Assembly (NCBI GenBank): GCA_947000775.1
Contig: CAMQGK010000567.1
Location: forward strand, 25,555,001 to 25,619,000
DNA: 64,000 bases
Source: Pterois miles
Lineage: Eukaryota > Chordata > Actinopteri > Perciformes > Scorpaenidae
Direction of reading: 5' to 3'
Shown here: in pieces, positions 23,893-37,500 of the stretch
Numbering within the stretch: position 1 is the first letter of the stretch
Layout of the letters: every line of letters begins with the position of its first letter
Made by a program: the position numbers and the translations under genes
The notes under the pieces: model-generated
What the model saw: the letters and a program-made list of their open reading frames with translations, nothing else
What the model was told of the DNA's origin: nothing
Databases searched by the model: none

Positions 23893-26536
23893 TTAGGAGG
23901 TAGCGGCCTGGACAGCCTGTCCCCTCTGCACAGACACCCTGGTGTGAGTCTTGGCCAGATGGTCAGTGAACTCCTGGTATGGAGACTTTGTGAAGACTGT
24001 CTCCTTCCACAGGTCAGGGGTCAGGTAGCTGTAGGTCTTGGAGATGGCATCAAAGGTGGCCTTGGCTGATGAGGAAATAAAAAGAAACAATGAGTAGATG
24101 CTCAAGATGAAGCTCAAAGCACATGATTGCACTGCGGTGAAATGTTGAGCACTGAAAAGGGGAACAGAAGAGACCACTAGAAGAGTCCATCTGCCGTGCA
24201 TTACAATACTCGTTTCTTTCTCTCCTGATAACGACAACTACACCACTGCAGAGGTGAAGCTGAGCAGAGCAAGGAGAAAACTAGAGACACTGATACAAAA
24301 CAGTTCTTACCAAAGTTGCCGAGGGTGGCGGTGCAGCCCCTCGCTGAGGTGTAGCAATCATCGATACCGGCCATCATGAGCAGCTTCTTGGGCACAGGGG
24401 CGGACACGATGCCAGTACCGCGGGGGGCAGGGATGAGACGCACCAGGACCGAGCCACAGCGTCCAGTCACCTTGCAGGGCACGGTGTGGGGCTTGCCGAT
24501 CTTGTTACCCCAGTAACCTCTCCTGACAGGGACGATGGACAGCTTGGCTAGGATGATGGCGCCACGGATGGCGGTGGCCACCTCTTTGGAGCACTTCACC
24601 CCCAGACCCACATGGCCATTGTAATCACCAATGGCAACAAAGGCCTATAAAACAAAAGCCAACAGTGTTACATCCGGACCAACAACATGGATCAATAAGA
24701 CCTTTATAACAGAATTAATGGTAACTCACCTTGAACCTGGTGCGCTGACCAGCCCTGGTCTGCTTCTGGACAGGCATGATCTTGAGCACCTCATCCTTCA
24801 GACCAGAACCCAGGAAGAAGTCAATGATCTCAGACTCCTGCAGGAAAAATTTAACAGATTTGTTGTAACATAAGCCAACACACACAGCCAACATAGTGCT
24901 TCATGCATATCCATTAGGGCTGGGACGATTCACCCATCTCCAGATATTACGATACGCATTACGATTTTTAAGTACTGCGATTCAATATTACGATTTATTG
25001 CAGTTTGTTCACTTTTTAACACTAGACCATGAGAAAAAAAGTTGTATAGACATCTCCCTCACAAATTATTGGTATTTTCTTTTTAATTTATAAAAGGGAC
25101 TTGTAATGTTGTATACTTCTGGTGAATATAAGCCAATCAATCTTATTTCCATGGATGTATTGTGTATGCAGTTCCCTTTGTTGACGCCTTATTTTGAAAA
25201 TCAAATGTAGTCCCATGACATTTACTTCCTCCAACTTCTCCAAGGTGGTCTCTAGCTCTCCCTTCAGCTCTGTTCTCTCTATGGTCAGATCCATCGTGGC
25301 TGTCTGAATGCATTTAACATAAATGTCAGTATACGGGCGCTCTACAGTTGTAGCGTCGGCTAATTTGACCATGGACGGCTAGGTTGACCGCACGTTACCA
25401 CGATACAATAACATTTCCTGTCCGCGACAGAGTTAGCATGCAGCTTTAGCCATGATGTCTAGCTCTGCTTTTCAAGTGTTTCCATCCTTTACTGGATGTG
25501 TAGCGTTTACCACATATGTCATTTTGGCTCGTTTTAAGTTTGACTTGCATGAAGGATACCGCACAAATATGGCGTCACGTTACTCAGACAATCAAAGGGG
25601 TAACTTCCCTCTACCACCACACTGATGCAAATGAAGCAAATATATTGATTCTGGCATTAAAAACAAAAAATCATGATGGGTGAATCGATTCTGGTTGTGT
25701 TTCACCGATGTTTTACAGTATATTTCACTTTATTCCATGGTTTGTATTTTGCCAGGGCGCTTGCCCCTTTAGTACGGTTATCCTGTGGGAGAGGACGTAG
25801 AGCAGGAGGTAGCTTTACCAGAGTGTTTCCATAAACATTCATCAGAATATAGAGAAACCAACTAAAGAGATCCTAGTGTCACCACGTCTTTACTATCTGA
25901 CCAACACAACGCACACAGACATGCATCATTCTCAGCAAATAACAGTTGCACCGTAAGAAACTGGTTATAAGATCATTTATTTTGCCCCAGCTGGAATACT
26001 TTTTTATTTTAATGCATCTACAGGATCTGAATATGCATTTAAAGCAGCTTTGAATGTGATGATGATACTGAGCTTTAAATCAAAATGACCGTCCCGGGCA
26101 AGACCACTGATGGACGGCTTTGCATACAATAGACCTCCCTTTAGCATGGGAACAACTTTATGTAATAACTGGCAGTATGTCACTCAGGTCAACATGCTCA
26201 CACTGCTTACCTTGATGGGCAGAGAGTACAGGTAGATCTCCTCCAGGGACTTGATCTTCATGTCCTTAACCAGGCGGCCCAGCTTGGTGACTGGCACCCA
26301 CTACACACAACACAGAGCATCTCAGTACGCGGATTCATCGTGGAGTTCAAACGTATTAGACAGTTTATTAAATAAGCGAAAGATTTAAGTCTTAAACTTA
26401 CTTCCTTGTCTTCGGACTTGCCTCCCCGAGCACCGCGGCCCCTTCCACGGCCTCTACCGCGTCCACGGCCCCTGCCGCGGCCACCTGCTCCAAAACCTCC
26501 GCGAAAACCTCCTCTACCACCGGCGTCGTCCGCCAT
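23893..26536 (-). CDS. rps2: 40S ribosomal protein S2 (uS5)
   Basis: A small-subunit protein near the decoding site and mRNA entrance. Five exons in transcript order, 26536-26402, 26300-26211, 24837-24730, 24644-24311 and 24065-23893, give 279 residues. The N-terminus is Gly/Arg-rich (repeated RG pairs), a known arginine-methylation region of this family. The S5 double-stranded RNA-binding fold and C-terminal domain follow: EWVPVTKLGRLVKDMKIKSL, VPVRRGYWGNKIGKPHTVPC and GIDDCYTSARGCTATLGNF. A polyadenylation signal (minus strand) is at 23864-23869. A pyrimidine-rich CTTTTCTCTT lies about 50 nt before the ATG and may be the 5'-TOP start; alternatively CTGCAG just before the ATG could be a 5'UTR splice acceptor. 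The last intron holds a snoRNA. Confidence 0.96.
24140..24281 (-). ncRNA. Box H/ACA snoRNA in rps2 intron 4
   Basis: Read on the minus strand, the intron folds as hairpin-hinge-hairpin-tail. The first hairpin has a lower stem TTTTCTCC/GGAGAGAA (8 pairs, one G-U), an open pocket, and an upper stem CAGCTTCACC/GGTGTAGTTG (9 of 10 paired). The hinge contains AAACGA, which fits ANANNA. The second hairpin is closed by GAGTATTG/CAGTGCTC (8 pairs including G-U). The tail is ACATTT, with ACA exactly three bases from the 3' end. It lies wholly in the intron 24066-24310, sense to the host. Such RNAs guide pseudouridylation. Human RPS2 introns host SNORA64 and SNORA10, so it is probably one of these, but I cannot say which without alignment. 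Confidence 0.8.
24914..25710. repeat. Probable DNA-transposon remnant in rps2 intron 2
   Basis: The ends carry a short inverted repeat: ACGATTCACCCATCTCC on the left, and on the right, complement-reversed, CGATTCACCCATCATGA. The interior is AT-rich without a gene. It fills most of the intron 24838-26210. Confidence 0.5.
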
Positions 26537-26636
26537 TTGCTGCAGAACGGAAATAAAAATCAATATTTCCTATAATCGTTTAAGAGAAAAGCGTGTATCA
26601 TCTGCCTAGTCAGTTTTCTTAACGAAGACGAGCATC

Positions 26637-26648
26637 GCCGCCATATTC
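26637..26648 (-). promoter_or_regulatory. YY1-like site upstream of rps2
   Basis: On the minus strand the sequence GAATATGGCGGC matches the YY1 consensus core (AANATGGCGGC) typical of ribosomal-protein gene starts. It lies about 100 bp before the ATG, near the expected transcription start. Confidence 0.55.
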
Positions 26649-27264
26649 AAAGGTGAGGACATTCCTTCAATATTTACAAATATCTCAAACTCTGCCTCGT
26701 TGTCCTCGTAAATACGGGCAGGGTTTCAATGCAACATATTCAAGTGTTATACTGTGGGTTTAATGGTTGTGTTCAGCAGAAGGATGTGAGAGATAGAGCA
26801 GGATATTAAACGTGAAGACAGTGTCGCCATTCAACTTACGTGATCGTTATAACAGGAAGAAGACCCACGAGAAGTCCCGTCGGATTTTATGTAAAGGTGT
26901 TATCGCGATATTTCACCCAACAAGACCCACGAGAAGTCCCGCGAGCTTTTATGTAAATATGTTATCGCGATATTTCATCTGAGCCAGAGGAGGCTCCCTA
27001 CTGCCCCTAGTGGTAACTTTTTCAAACCTCACTTTAGAGTAAGAAGTGGTTATTGATTTTACGTTTTTTTACCTCCTTGAATGTATGTATACAAATAAAT
27101 CAGATTCTGGTTATATACTTTATTAACAAAATAGATAAAACAGCACAAAATTGTTACAAATTCACTCATTTAAATTGTTTTCCTACCTACATATTCTAAA
27201 AAACACAAACCTTCAAAGAAATTAACACATGCAGAAATGAAATACAGCAGCGGCAGTAACTGAC

Positions 27265-30200
27265 TCAGCAGTTGCTGTTGTTACTACTTGAGCTGCCACT
27301 GCTCTCTCCAAGGTCCTCCTCCTCCTCCACCTCATGCAGATCGTCCATCACCTCCAGGCTCTCACAGATCAGCCTGATCTGCCTCTTCATATGGGTCATG
27401 GTGCTCTGCATCCTCCTCATCTTCCTCTGCAGGGCGGTGGCGATGGCCCTGTGGTTCCTCTGTCTGGCTTCGTACTCCTGCCTCAGCTGCTTGTAGCAGT
27501 TGTGCTGAGCCTGGGTGCGGTGGGAGAGGATCGTCCCGCAGCCCATGTGGCAGGGCTCACGCCAGTGTTCGCAGTGGCACGCGTGGGTGTCCAGGTCCCT
27601 GCGGAGGAGCTGCGCCCGGCAGCCCTGGTACGGACAAGGGATGAGCTCGTACAGACAGCTCATGCTGTGGCAGTACTGCTCCGAGAGAGGGAAGGTCTCT
27701 GCACAGCCACGGATCTCATTCTTACACTGTAACAAACCAGATACAGAGACACACAAAGAAATCGATAACTATAAAATACATGGTTCACAATATCCCTGCT
27801 GCATGAGGGGTACTACTCAACGGTTACTCTGTGCTCCCCCACTATCACAAGTGGAAGAGCACATCCCTCACAGAAGTTAAAGCAGCAATACTGCAGTACA
27901 AAAACATGACAAGTAATCACAAGTCAATGCAGTAAATATCACATAAAGACGCAGTGGTCCTGAGGATTCATGAATGCAAGCTGATTAACCTTTGCCTAAT
28001 ACAAGCAAAACGTCTTATTGCTAGACATCTATGTCCATCTTTGAATCTTTGAAGAGCTTTTCTCTTGCATTGCAATAGAAAAGCTTACAATCAAACAAAA
28101 AATAACATCTTTTATAAAACACAGGATTTATACCTTACATTTTGGGAATCAAGTCTTGATAGCGTAACTTCTTTAATGTGACATTAACCAACTAGACTGT
28201 ACCCCTATACACAACTGTATACATGCATGACTGCACACATGAGCAAGCATATAGACATTAAACAATAATATGGCAAAGAATAAATGAATAGCACACACAG
28301 AGTAAGCAGTTAAGGCAGTTGGACAATTGACTTCAAGGGAAAATGCATCAAACTGTGAAGGAAAGAGTGCAAAGGCTTCCACATTCTCCAGAATTTGTCT
28401 GATTTGTGATTGATGAGTCAGTTTATGTAAAGGCAGGAGAGCTGTGATCTGTGATATCCACATGATGACCACAGGGACCTATATTTGCAACAGAAATGCA
28501 TATATATATACTGTACCTGTCTGTTTGTTCCCCCCAAAAAAGAAAAACGGGGTGCAGTCTCGTTAGTAAGTAGTAAGTAGTAAGTAGTCAAATTCAAGCA
28601 GTTATGTTATCAGTATCAAACAATATAAGTATCAAAAGTAAAATTACTTGTGATGTACTGAAAAAAACTTGCCGTGAGCTATTATATTTAATAGGCCTGG
28701 TATTTGGATATGATTACTGATGGCTTACTTTACGTAGCATTTTACTGCAGATGGTGGAGCTAATTTTAACTATTTCATAAACTGTTGAGAAGTCAAACAG
28801 ATTTCTAAAGCTCATCATATAATGTGTTTAGTCTGTGGTTTTCAATGGGGTCCGCAGCAAAAATGTGAATCATTTATTTTCACTATAAATCCAGTCATAA
28901 GTAACACAATGATGGAATCTGTGACTATTTTGGTCATGAGTTTCACACACTTTCTGGAATAAAACCTCAAAAAGCAAAGACCCTATCAGATGGGGGCCCT
29001 GGGACAACATCTTAGCAAATGGTTGTCTAATTTGTGTCAGTTTATGGGTCCTTGATGTGAAAAAGATTGGTTGTGTTAAGTAACTAAACTGTATAAATGA
29101 AGTAAAAAGTACATTATTTGTCACAGAACTGTAGTGGAGTAAAAGTTTTCTGACATTTCATTGTCTAAATGATTCACTGATTAACTGAAAAAATTAACTG
29201 ATCGTGAAAATTATATTAGTCACACCCCTATAGTGACAAATAGTCATCTTTAAAAGGAACAGGGTCACATAATAACCATTAACATGAATACATACCTCCT
29301 TTTTCTCCCAAAGTACTAATGTAGCCCCTCAGTTACTAACATGAGAGTCGCCATGATTACAGTACATACCTTTCGGTATACTATTCATGTAAATATACAA
29401 CTTCTATCTTCCATTTCCTACCTTGATCTTCAGGCGTCCAATAGATTTGCTCAGCTTGAACATGACAAAGATCAAGCTCGGGTTAATGGGCTTCCTGCAG
29501 CAGGGGCAGGTCTCCTGCCTGGAGAGGATTAACAACAATTAGTCCTGTTCTTCTCTATGGACCAGACATGAATACAACAGTCCAGTTCAGTTTCACACTG
29601 TTCTCATCCAGTGTTGTTATGTTCAGTACCTCTTCAGCCACTGTAAGATGCATTTCTTGCAGAAGATGTGGTGGCATGCAGCTCTTACTGGACACCTGAG
29701 GACGCCCTGGCATATGGTGCAGATCAGATCATAGTCTGGAGTGTCCACAAACAGCTCCACATCATAGCCCCCACTCTGTGCTGACACCTCTGGGTCCGCC
29801 TGGATGTGGCCAAAAGAAATACTACTTAGTTAAAGCGGTAATAATGGGTTACGTACTTTTTAATGCCACTGTGGCATACTAGCTTGACACAAAGGAGGCT
29901 AAATAATGTTCTAAACTTTTACTAAATTTTGGTGAGGAAAAACTGGCATTTCAACCTTGACCTCTGACCTCAAGATGTGTAAAAGAAAATGGGTTCTATG
30001 GGTACCCACAAGTCTCCCCTTTACAGGCATGCCAAATTTATGATTGTGCTGGTCAGAGTCATGCAGGGTAATATAATATCACTCTCTCACTTAATTAGTT
30101 TGCCACCTACACAGGTTCATTTAATCTGAAGTCAACCTAGGGTGACAAGGTGACAAGCACTTTTATCCCTTGTCCCACGTCCTGCATAAAGTCAGTGCTA

Positions 30201-30951
30201 AAGTCATTACCTGTGAGGGTTACTGGACAATATTTGTATTTATTTTGTGTTGTCAATTGATCTAAAACAATAAATATATATACGCATTTGCATAAAGCAG
30301 CATATTTGCCCAATCCCATGTTGATAGAGTGTTTAAAAAAAAGGCAAATTTCCCGTTAAGGTACGTTTTGAACAGATAAAAATGTGTGAGTAATTGACAA
30401 TTGGTCGTGATTGAATATTTTAACTGACTGACAGCCCTAATTATCATATATTTCAGGGAAACATTAAAAGATAGAGGTTTGCCAACTGAGGAGATGGACA
30501 AACTGTGACCCTGTGGAGAGTATTTTCTCTACAGCTGTAAAACGTGGCTCCACAGCTGCCTCCAACCTGTCCACAGTGTTTTCAACATAAAGGCAAGAGA
30601 TGACAAAACAGAATTGTTCTGGAAAGTCATATGACTGATTGCATGATAACAAAAAGTGTAGTCCTTAAAACTGTTTTTTTTTTCTCAGAACAAAACGATA
30701 GAGATAATAACAAAATAATGTTAGGCAGTATTGTTATTATTATTATCATTATTATTATTATGATTTAATTGTATTTTTAGTTCATTCTACCATCTGATAA
30801 TAAAATCATAGCATCTAAAGAAAAGCAAATTCTATTGTTCACCAAAGCTAAGAGAATATTTATATAATAGTTCACAAAAATGAGCATCCATTAATAAAAC
30901 TGACAGACAGATAAATAAATAAACAGAAGCTGTTTACTGTGTACTCACCAT
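27265..30951 (-). CDS. rnf151: RING finger protein 151
   Basis: A probable E3 ubiquitin ligase; the mammalian protein is testis-expressed and linked to acrosome formation. Four coding exons in transcript order, 30951-30949 (ATG only), 29799-29630, 29518-29422 and 27726-27265, give 243 residues. A C3HC4 RING spans CTICQGVLRCPVRAACHHIF, CKKC and CPCC (about residues 26-65). A TRAF-type zinc-finger region follows (CKNEIRGCAETF, CPYQGCRAQL, HACHCEHWREPCHMGCG), then a basic coiled stretch (LRQEYEARQRNHRAIATALQ) and an acidic Ser/Asn tail. The location next to rps2 and tbl3 matches the mammalian order. Divergent from tbl3. Confidence 0.92.
28195..28440. repeat. 240-bp dispersed repeat, copy 1
   Basis: Closely matches 32337-32572 in the same orientation: ACACAACTGTATACA, AATATGGCAAAGAATAAATG, GGCTTCCACATTCTCCA and TGAGTCAGTTT. 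It lies in rnf151 intron 27727-29421, which shows no other gene. Confidence 0.8.
29860..30440. repeat. Dispersed repeat copy in rnf151 intron 1
   Basis: Same family as 22730-23300 and 37690-38275, shown by GAGGCTAAATAATGTTC, TGACCTCTGACCTCAAGAT, GTACCCACAAGTCTCCCCTT, GCATAAAGCAGCATATTTGC and TTTTGAACAGATAAAAATG. Non-coding. Confidence 0.75.
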
Positions 30952-31559
30952 GACAATCGTCTTCCCTCACCGTGTTTCCATTCCCGGCGCTGTTTTACTT
31001 CATATCGGTCCACTCACATGTCACACACCCGCCTTATCAGTACAACACACACACATGAACATTCCTGACAAAACATGAAGGAGGGACCGTGTGCGTGTGT
31101 GTGTCTGCGGACAAATGGAAACAGTGAATTATGAAAACGAAGGGAGATAATGGCGCTCATTATGGAGCGCGTCGGTCCTTTCCCTGCTGTTCTAGCAGCA
31201 AAGCTCAGCCTCTATTGTTGTCGGCCTCGGGGGCTAAATTTCAAATGTAATTGTAATAGAGACTCTAGCATTCAGCTGTGTTACTTATAAATTTCAATCT
31301 TCCCCAAACCTACTAGTTTATATGCTTTTAAAACTGAATTTCTGTCTGTTTACATGTTGGACTTGACAGCACTATAAGCAAAACACCGGCTGACCAATCA
31401 CAACTCGGTGCGCTCCGATGACGTAGAATGAGTGCGACTCGAGTATCAACATGCGGGATAAATGTGTTGACTTCAGCAAACGTGTGAAGTAAGAAATAAG
31501 TAGTTTACATCACCATAGCTGCCAAAAATATTTAGATTTTGGTATTTAGCGCGAGCAGG
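30952..31559. promoter_or_regulatory. Shared rnf151/tbl3 divergent promoter region
   Basis: Only about 600 bp separate the two start codons, which point away from each other. The right half holds a CCAAT box (GACCAATCACAAC at 31392-31404) and, 20 bp on, an ATF/CREB-like half site TGACGTAG. No TATA box is evident near tbl3. A short CA-rich run lies at 31040-31050. The region probably serves both genes. Confidence 0.55.
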
Positions 31560-34500
31560 ATGGCAAATACCAACCTTCAATTCAAAACAAAGTAAGTTTT
31601 TGATGTATCGCACGTGTACGTTGCACACTGTGCTAGCTAGTTGGCTAACACAAGCTAGGCTAAGATGTCATTTAAAGTTAGCACAGGTAACAGTAAAATC
31701 TCTGTTATTCCATTACAGTTATGTTGTTGACAGCAAGATTGAACCGTTTTACAAAGGAGGAAAAGTACAGGTGAGTTTTCTGCCTCGTGTTTTGTGTCCT
31801 AAGTGTGTTGCCAACATCAGTGTGCATCACATGTTGTTCCAGCCTGAAATTATCTCATGACTTTGTCAATCAGTTTGTTCCTAATTACTTCATGTCATTG
31901 TTTTGTGATTGATTACTCCTTTTTGAAAAGGCCAATGTATTGGACGTCGAACGGGACCACAGTCAGAAGCACCTAATTGCAATAAACAACACAGGGGGAA
32001 AACACAGACACAGAACAAAAATATAATTATATAGAATAAAAATCCCAACAACATATGCTGCTAATGCTATATACATATACATTATATATATAAATATTAG
32101 AAATGAATATGAACCTGTATACATTAAGACATTTTTATTGGACTTTATTAGTTGTAAGCCACAGAAGACAATCCACAAATGTGTACCATGATTTCCAAAT
32201 ATTTCATTATTCACAAACACATATTTTTATACCCACAAAAATAAAGGGTGATTTGCACATACACATAACTTACTCTGTAAATATGTATTTTAAGGTTTAC
32301 ATGTAAAATGATATATAGGCATTTGTTCATCAATTTTTATATACACAACTGTATACACCCATGTCTGCATGCATGAGCAAGCATATAGAGATTGTACAAT
32401 AATATGGCAAAGAATAAATGAATAGCACACATAGAGTAAGCAGTTAAGACACTGGGGCAATTTGCTTGAAGGAAAAAATCATCAAAGTCTCTGAAGGAAA
32501 GAGTGCAAAGGCTTCCACATTCTCCATTATTTGTCTGACTTATGATTGAAGTCATGAGTCAGTTTCTGTAAAGGGAGATAAATAGATAAAATTGTGTCGA
32601 TAGATAAAATGTTTGCCATGGGTCCTAATTTAAAGTACTTAAGGTTATACTAATTGCATAACTAATAATGTTTTAAGAAGAAATAAGTAAACATTTTTCT
32701 ATGATGCTTGTTTCTTACAATAGTTTATTGTTGGTCTCCAGGGACCCCAGCTGGTAGTCGTCCATCCCTCTATCCATTTTCTGTAACCGCTTATCCTATT
32801 CAGGGCCAAGGGGGGCGTTGGAGCCAATCCCAGCTAATGTTGGGTGAATGTTGGGTACATCCTGGACAGGTTGCCAGTCCGTCACAGGGCTGACAGATAG
32901 AGACAGACAACCATTCACACTCACATTCGCCACATTTAGAGTCGGCAATTAACCTGCATGTCTTTGGACTGTGGGGGGAAGCCGGAGAACCTGGAGGAGA
33001 AAACCCACACTAACACGAGAAGAACATGCAAACTCCACACAGAGGGTCCCCAAGCCGGGTTTGAACCTGCGACTCTCTTACTGTGGGGCAGCAGTCCTCA
33101 GCTGGTAGTCCTTCTATGTAAATAGGTTGGTAGGATGAGGGTTAAAGGACTCTAGTGACTTAATATTGCACTGACATAATGGTTGGGGACAGTGACATCC
33201 TGACCTGTAGTCTCTAGTATGGGACCAGCTGGCCCTCAACCTCTCTGTCTGTTTGTTTTCCAGATCAGCAAAGATGAAAAGTTCATCTTTTGCACTTGTG
33301 AATCTCATGTCAATGTTTTGGAGATCAGCACGGGGAAGATCGTCCACAGTGTTGAACATGTGAGTACTGAATGGGTGGTTACCTCTTGAAGGCCAGAGCC
33401 ATACATCTGTAATATTTACAATAACAGAACCTGTATCTCAAAGACTAGGGTCATAGGGTTGGGGGAACTTGTGCCCAGCAGAGTAGAGCTTGTGTTGCCT
33501 GTAGGGTTGTCAGTCGATTTTTTTTAATTACCCATTAATAGGTAAATAAATACTTAATTCATCCCGTAGGAAATTTTAATAGTTGACAACTAATCGATTA
33601 ATTGTTGCAGCTCTAATTTCATCAATTATTTAAGTGAGTTTTGTAAATAAAGCATGTCAAACATTTTGTCATTCCAGCTTTTCAAATGTAAAGATTTGCT
33701 GCTTTATGTGTCACATTGTAGATTGTTAATTGAACAATCCTGACAACCTGTCTCATCTGTCCATATTGTAATTACAGGATGATCAAGAGGACATCACATC
33801 TTTTGCACTCAGCTGTGATGATGAGGTAAAGTAAATACCTCCCTGTCATTACATCAGTCAGACTTCATGGTGTGAATTTGTATGTTTTTCCCATATCAGC
33901 CTGTAAAAGAGTGTTCAGTATGTGTATGCGTCACTCTGTTTCCCTCCACAGATGCTGGTAACAGCTAGTAGAGCTCTGCTGCTGAAGCAGTGGGACTGGA
34001 GGCAAGCTCAGTGCACTCGCTCCTGGAGGGCTATTCACACTGTTCCTGTCGCCAGTATGACTTTTGACTCCACCTCTACACTCCTGGCAACAGGTCAGCA
34101 ATTACTGGCAGTGATTTGTGTCTTTTGTGTCCTGTGTTTCTACCTATATCTGCTAGGTAGACAGTGGCTGTATTCGAATCCACCTGCTACATACTACTGA
34201 CAAACACAGTATACAGTACATACTGCATATTGTGCTCCTGAGTAGTATGCAGTATGAAACGGGTAAAGCAATGTTTCTTACAGTGTACTAGACCAGGCTT
34301 TAGCCCCTTATCAACAAGATCGGTCTCCTGAGAGAGCTCCAACCAGCTCGTAACAGTCTATCAGAGTGACTGTCTGGCTGGTCAGCGAACTATGCCTGTG
34401 GGCTATTATAGAGCTTTTCAACTCCAAAAAGACAGATAAACACAGGTTCCTGTTAATGTATAATGGACATTGTGATATTTAAACAATCTCTCCATCAACA

Positions 34501-37500
34501 GTGAAATAAAAGCCCATGGTCTACAGACCGGTCTCTAGAGAGCTCCAGACGGCTCATAGCAGTCTGTGAGCATGACTGCCCAGCTGGCGAGGTAGCGACC
34601 CCGGCAGGCGCTAGCTAGATGTCACGGCAGTTTGTGGAGCTTCTAAACTCAGAGAACATTTTAGCAAATGTTCAATTTGCTATGTAATATTGTAAAACTG
34701 TCAATATTCAAAATATTCACAGATGATTTCTCACCTAAAGTGAATCTAGTGATTAAATAAGCTACGAGAAATGTATAAAAGAAAACAAGCCATTCTTGGC
34801 TGTTGTAACCATAGCTTGTACCATTCTAATGCTTTGCATTGTGGGAGACAGTAGGTGAGGTAGACTGGTCCGATGCAGACTGGAGATTTTTTCCAAATCA
34901 GTATGACATCTCTGTATTTTTTGCATACTGTAGGTTTTGCTTTTGTTTGCATGCTACATTTTGGCCAAATCACTACGTACTACTAGCATAATATGAGGTT
35001 TCAAATACAACCTTTGTACAGTTTGCAGAGTTTGTCTTCTTGTCTTGCAGGTGGCTGTGATGGCACTATAAAGCTTTGGGATGTGGTGAAGCAGTACTGC
35101 ACCCACAACCTGAAAGGGTCGTCTGGCGTTGTACAGTAAGTTCAGATGTCTATGAACTAGAAATGCTTTGAAGAATGTAGATGATGAAGAAAGTTGTTTT
35201 TTCCTTCTAAAACTTAGTACCCTCTAAAAAAAGGATTCAATCTTTTTTCACTCGTTGTTAACTGAATACACAGACCATGCCCACAAACAGGTCCATATAA
35301 ATGCAACAATTGACAGTGAAGTTACACGATTGGTGGTCAGAGTGATGGAGCTTCCTATTGGACATTGCTCTTTCAAAATGAAAAGGCGGGAACAGTCCTT
35401 TATCAAATGAGCCCGTCCAGGTGAGCGGGTTTCGGTACGCCTTGGCTCAAGCTGGGAAACTAGGCAATCAAGTTCTAAAATGAAACCAGTTCGGCAGTGG
35501 CATGTTTTTAATTTAGAAGAGGTTGGTGGATTGTTGTGACGGAATAACAAAGTGTATGAGTAGGCCGCCATTTTGTTTCCTGGGGAGCAAAAAAGCAGGG
35601 ATCAATTTCTCAAGAGGATATGTCACCGTTTGAAAGAAAAGTTCAGTGGAGTAGCGTGTCCCCTTGGTCCACGTCGGATCTGATTAACTTGAACCGCTGG
35701 ATTTAACATTATAAACCTGACAGCTAAGTATTTGTATAACAATTTACCATAAATTCACAGACTGACCATAAACGGTCCCGACAGAGCATGGGATGTCAGC
35801 ATATACTTCCATCATACTGTTCTAAACCCTTATGCCCTCTTTCATTATATTAATACATTGAATAATGTTTATTTCTGATGTAGAACGACTTGACACACAG
35901 TGCTGAGCTGCATCTCAAATTAATCTTCAGGTTCCCAGCTTTTAGATGATGTGACTGCTATCTCCCCTAAAAACCTGTCTCTTGTGGGTCTCAGAGGATT
36001 AAAGGGTGACCTGCTTTACCCACAGCTGCCCCCAAATTCAGTAAGAAGCCTCTGTGTGTGTTTGCAGCCTGGTCCAGTTCCACCCAGACATCAGCCGGCT
36101 GCAGCTCTTCTCCTCCTCTCTGGACTGTGGCATCCGGCTGTGGGACCTTCGCTCCAGTCAGTGTGTTTGTGTGCTGCAGAGCCACTACAGCGCCGTCACC
36201 TCGCTCAGCTTCAGCCCCGACGGCGACACCATGGTCAGGTAGCGTACGCTCAGCCACTCAGAGGATGGGCTGTTATTCACAGCATTTAAAGTTATTGGGC
36301 TTGGAACGCCTTTCTTTGTTCTTGCTGTAAGTGTGTGCTGATCTTTATTTGTAGTTCTGGCAGAGACAAGATCTGCACAGTGTGGGACCTGAAGACTCGG
36401 AAAGCCAAGAGAACTGTGCCGGTCTACGAGGTAGGGCTGCACAACAAATAGAATATTAATTGGAATCACAATTTACTCGATAGCCTGTAATATTGACATT
36501 TAAAATACGCATGTTGCTCATAGAAAATGCTGCATATCAAAGCTCTCAATTGATCAATTAATAATAATAATAATGCTCTGTTTTTCACTAACATGTAAGC
36601 GATACTGTACAGTGAGCCAGTCATCGCCCTGAAGGGGTTTATTTCACGATAGGGACCTGCTAGCTGTACATTATCCCACTCATTACACAGCTACTTAATT
36701 AAGAAATCAATAATCTTACACAAAAACGGTCTGCAAGAGTCCAACATCAGACCTGCGGACAAAGCAACGGTCTGTTATACAGAGCATCGGTCTGTTATAC
36801 ATAGCAATGGTCTGTTATATATAGACCTGCGTCTGTTATACATAGCATCAGTCTGTTATACATAGAATAAGTTGTTAAAAATAAAATAGGTTTTTTTTAT
36901 AAAAATTGTTATACATAGCATCGGTCTGTTATACATAGAATGGTCTGTTATATATAGCAATGGTCTGTTAGACATAGCAACGGTCTGTTATACATAGTAA
37001 TGGTCTGATATAGGTAGCAACCGTCTGCTATAATGTCAAGTAAGTATATTGGTGTAAAAAGTACAATATTTACTTTAATTGAAGTAGAGAGTAGACTCTA
37101 CTGCAGAGCGTATTGTCTTTCCAGCATGAAAAAGTAGTAATTAAATTAATGTTAAAAATGTTTAAAACAAATGAATAAAAATATGTTTTGAGCTTTTTTT
37201 GCACTCTTCATGTTGGAAAATACTGCAGCTTCATTTCTGTGTGTTGTCTTTGTCTGCAGGCTGTGGAGGGTGTCGTGCTGCTGCCTGACAATAAGGATTT
37301 GTCTCAGATTGGAGTGAAGAGCGAAGACTTGCATTTCATCACAGCCGGCAGCAAAGGTTCGCCTCGTGAATTGTCCCGCTTCCAGCACTTCCTCAGAGCT
37401 TTGCTTTGAATGTCTCTCCCTTCCTCACCCGTAGGTGTATTGCGAGTCTGGGAGGCCAGCACGGCGCGTTGCGTCTACGCCCAGACCCTCCCCTTCACCA

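Noticed and set aside
26100..26205. Possible second snoRNA at the 5' side of rps2 intron 2 (minus strand hairpins AGCATG/CATGCT and CCGTCC/GGACGG)
   Set aside because: The hinge does not fit ANANNA and no ACA lies at the right distance; the two hairpins alone are not enough.
27272..27732. Plus-strand frames opposite rnf151
   Set aside because: Antisense shadows of the zinc-finger exon; the minus frame has the conserved Cys/His pattern.
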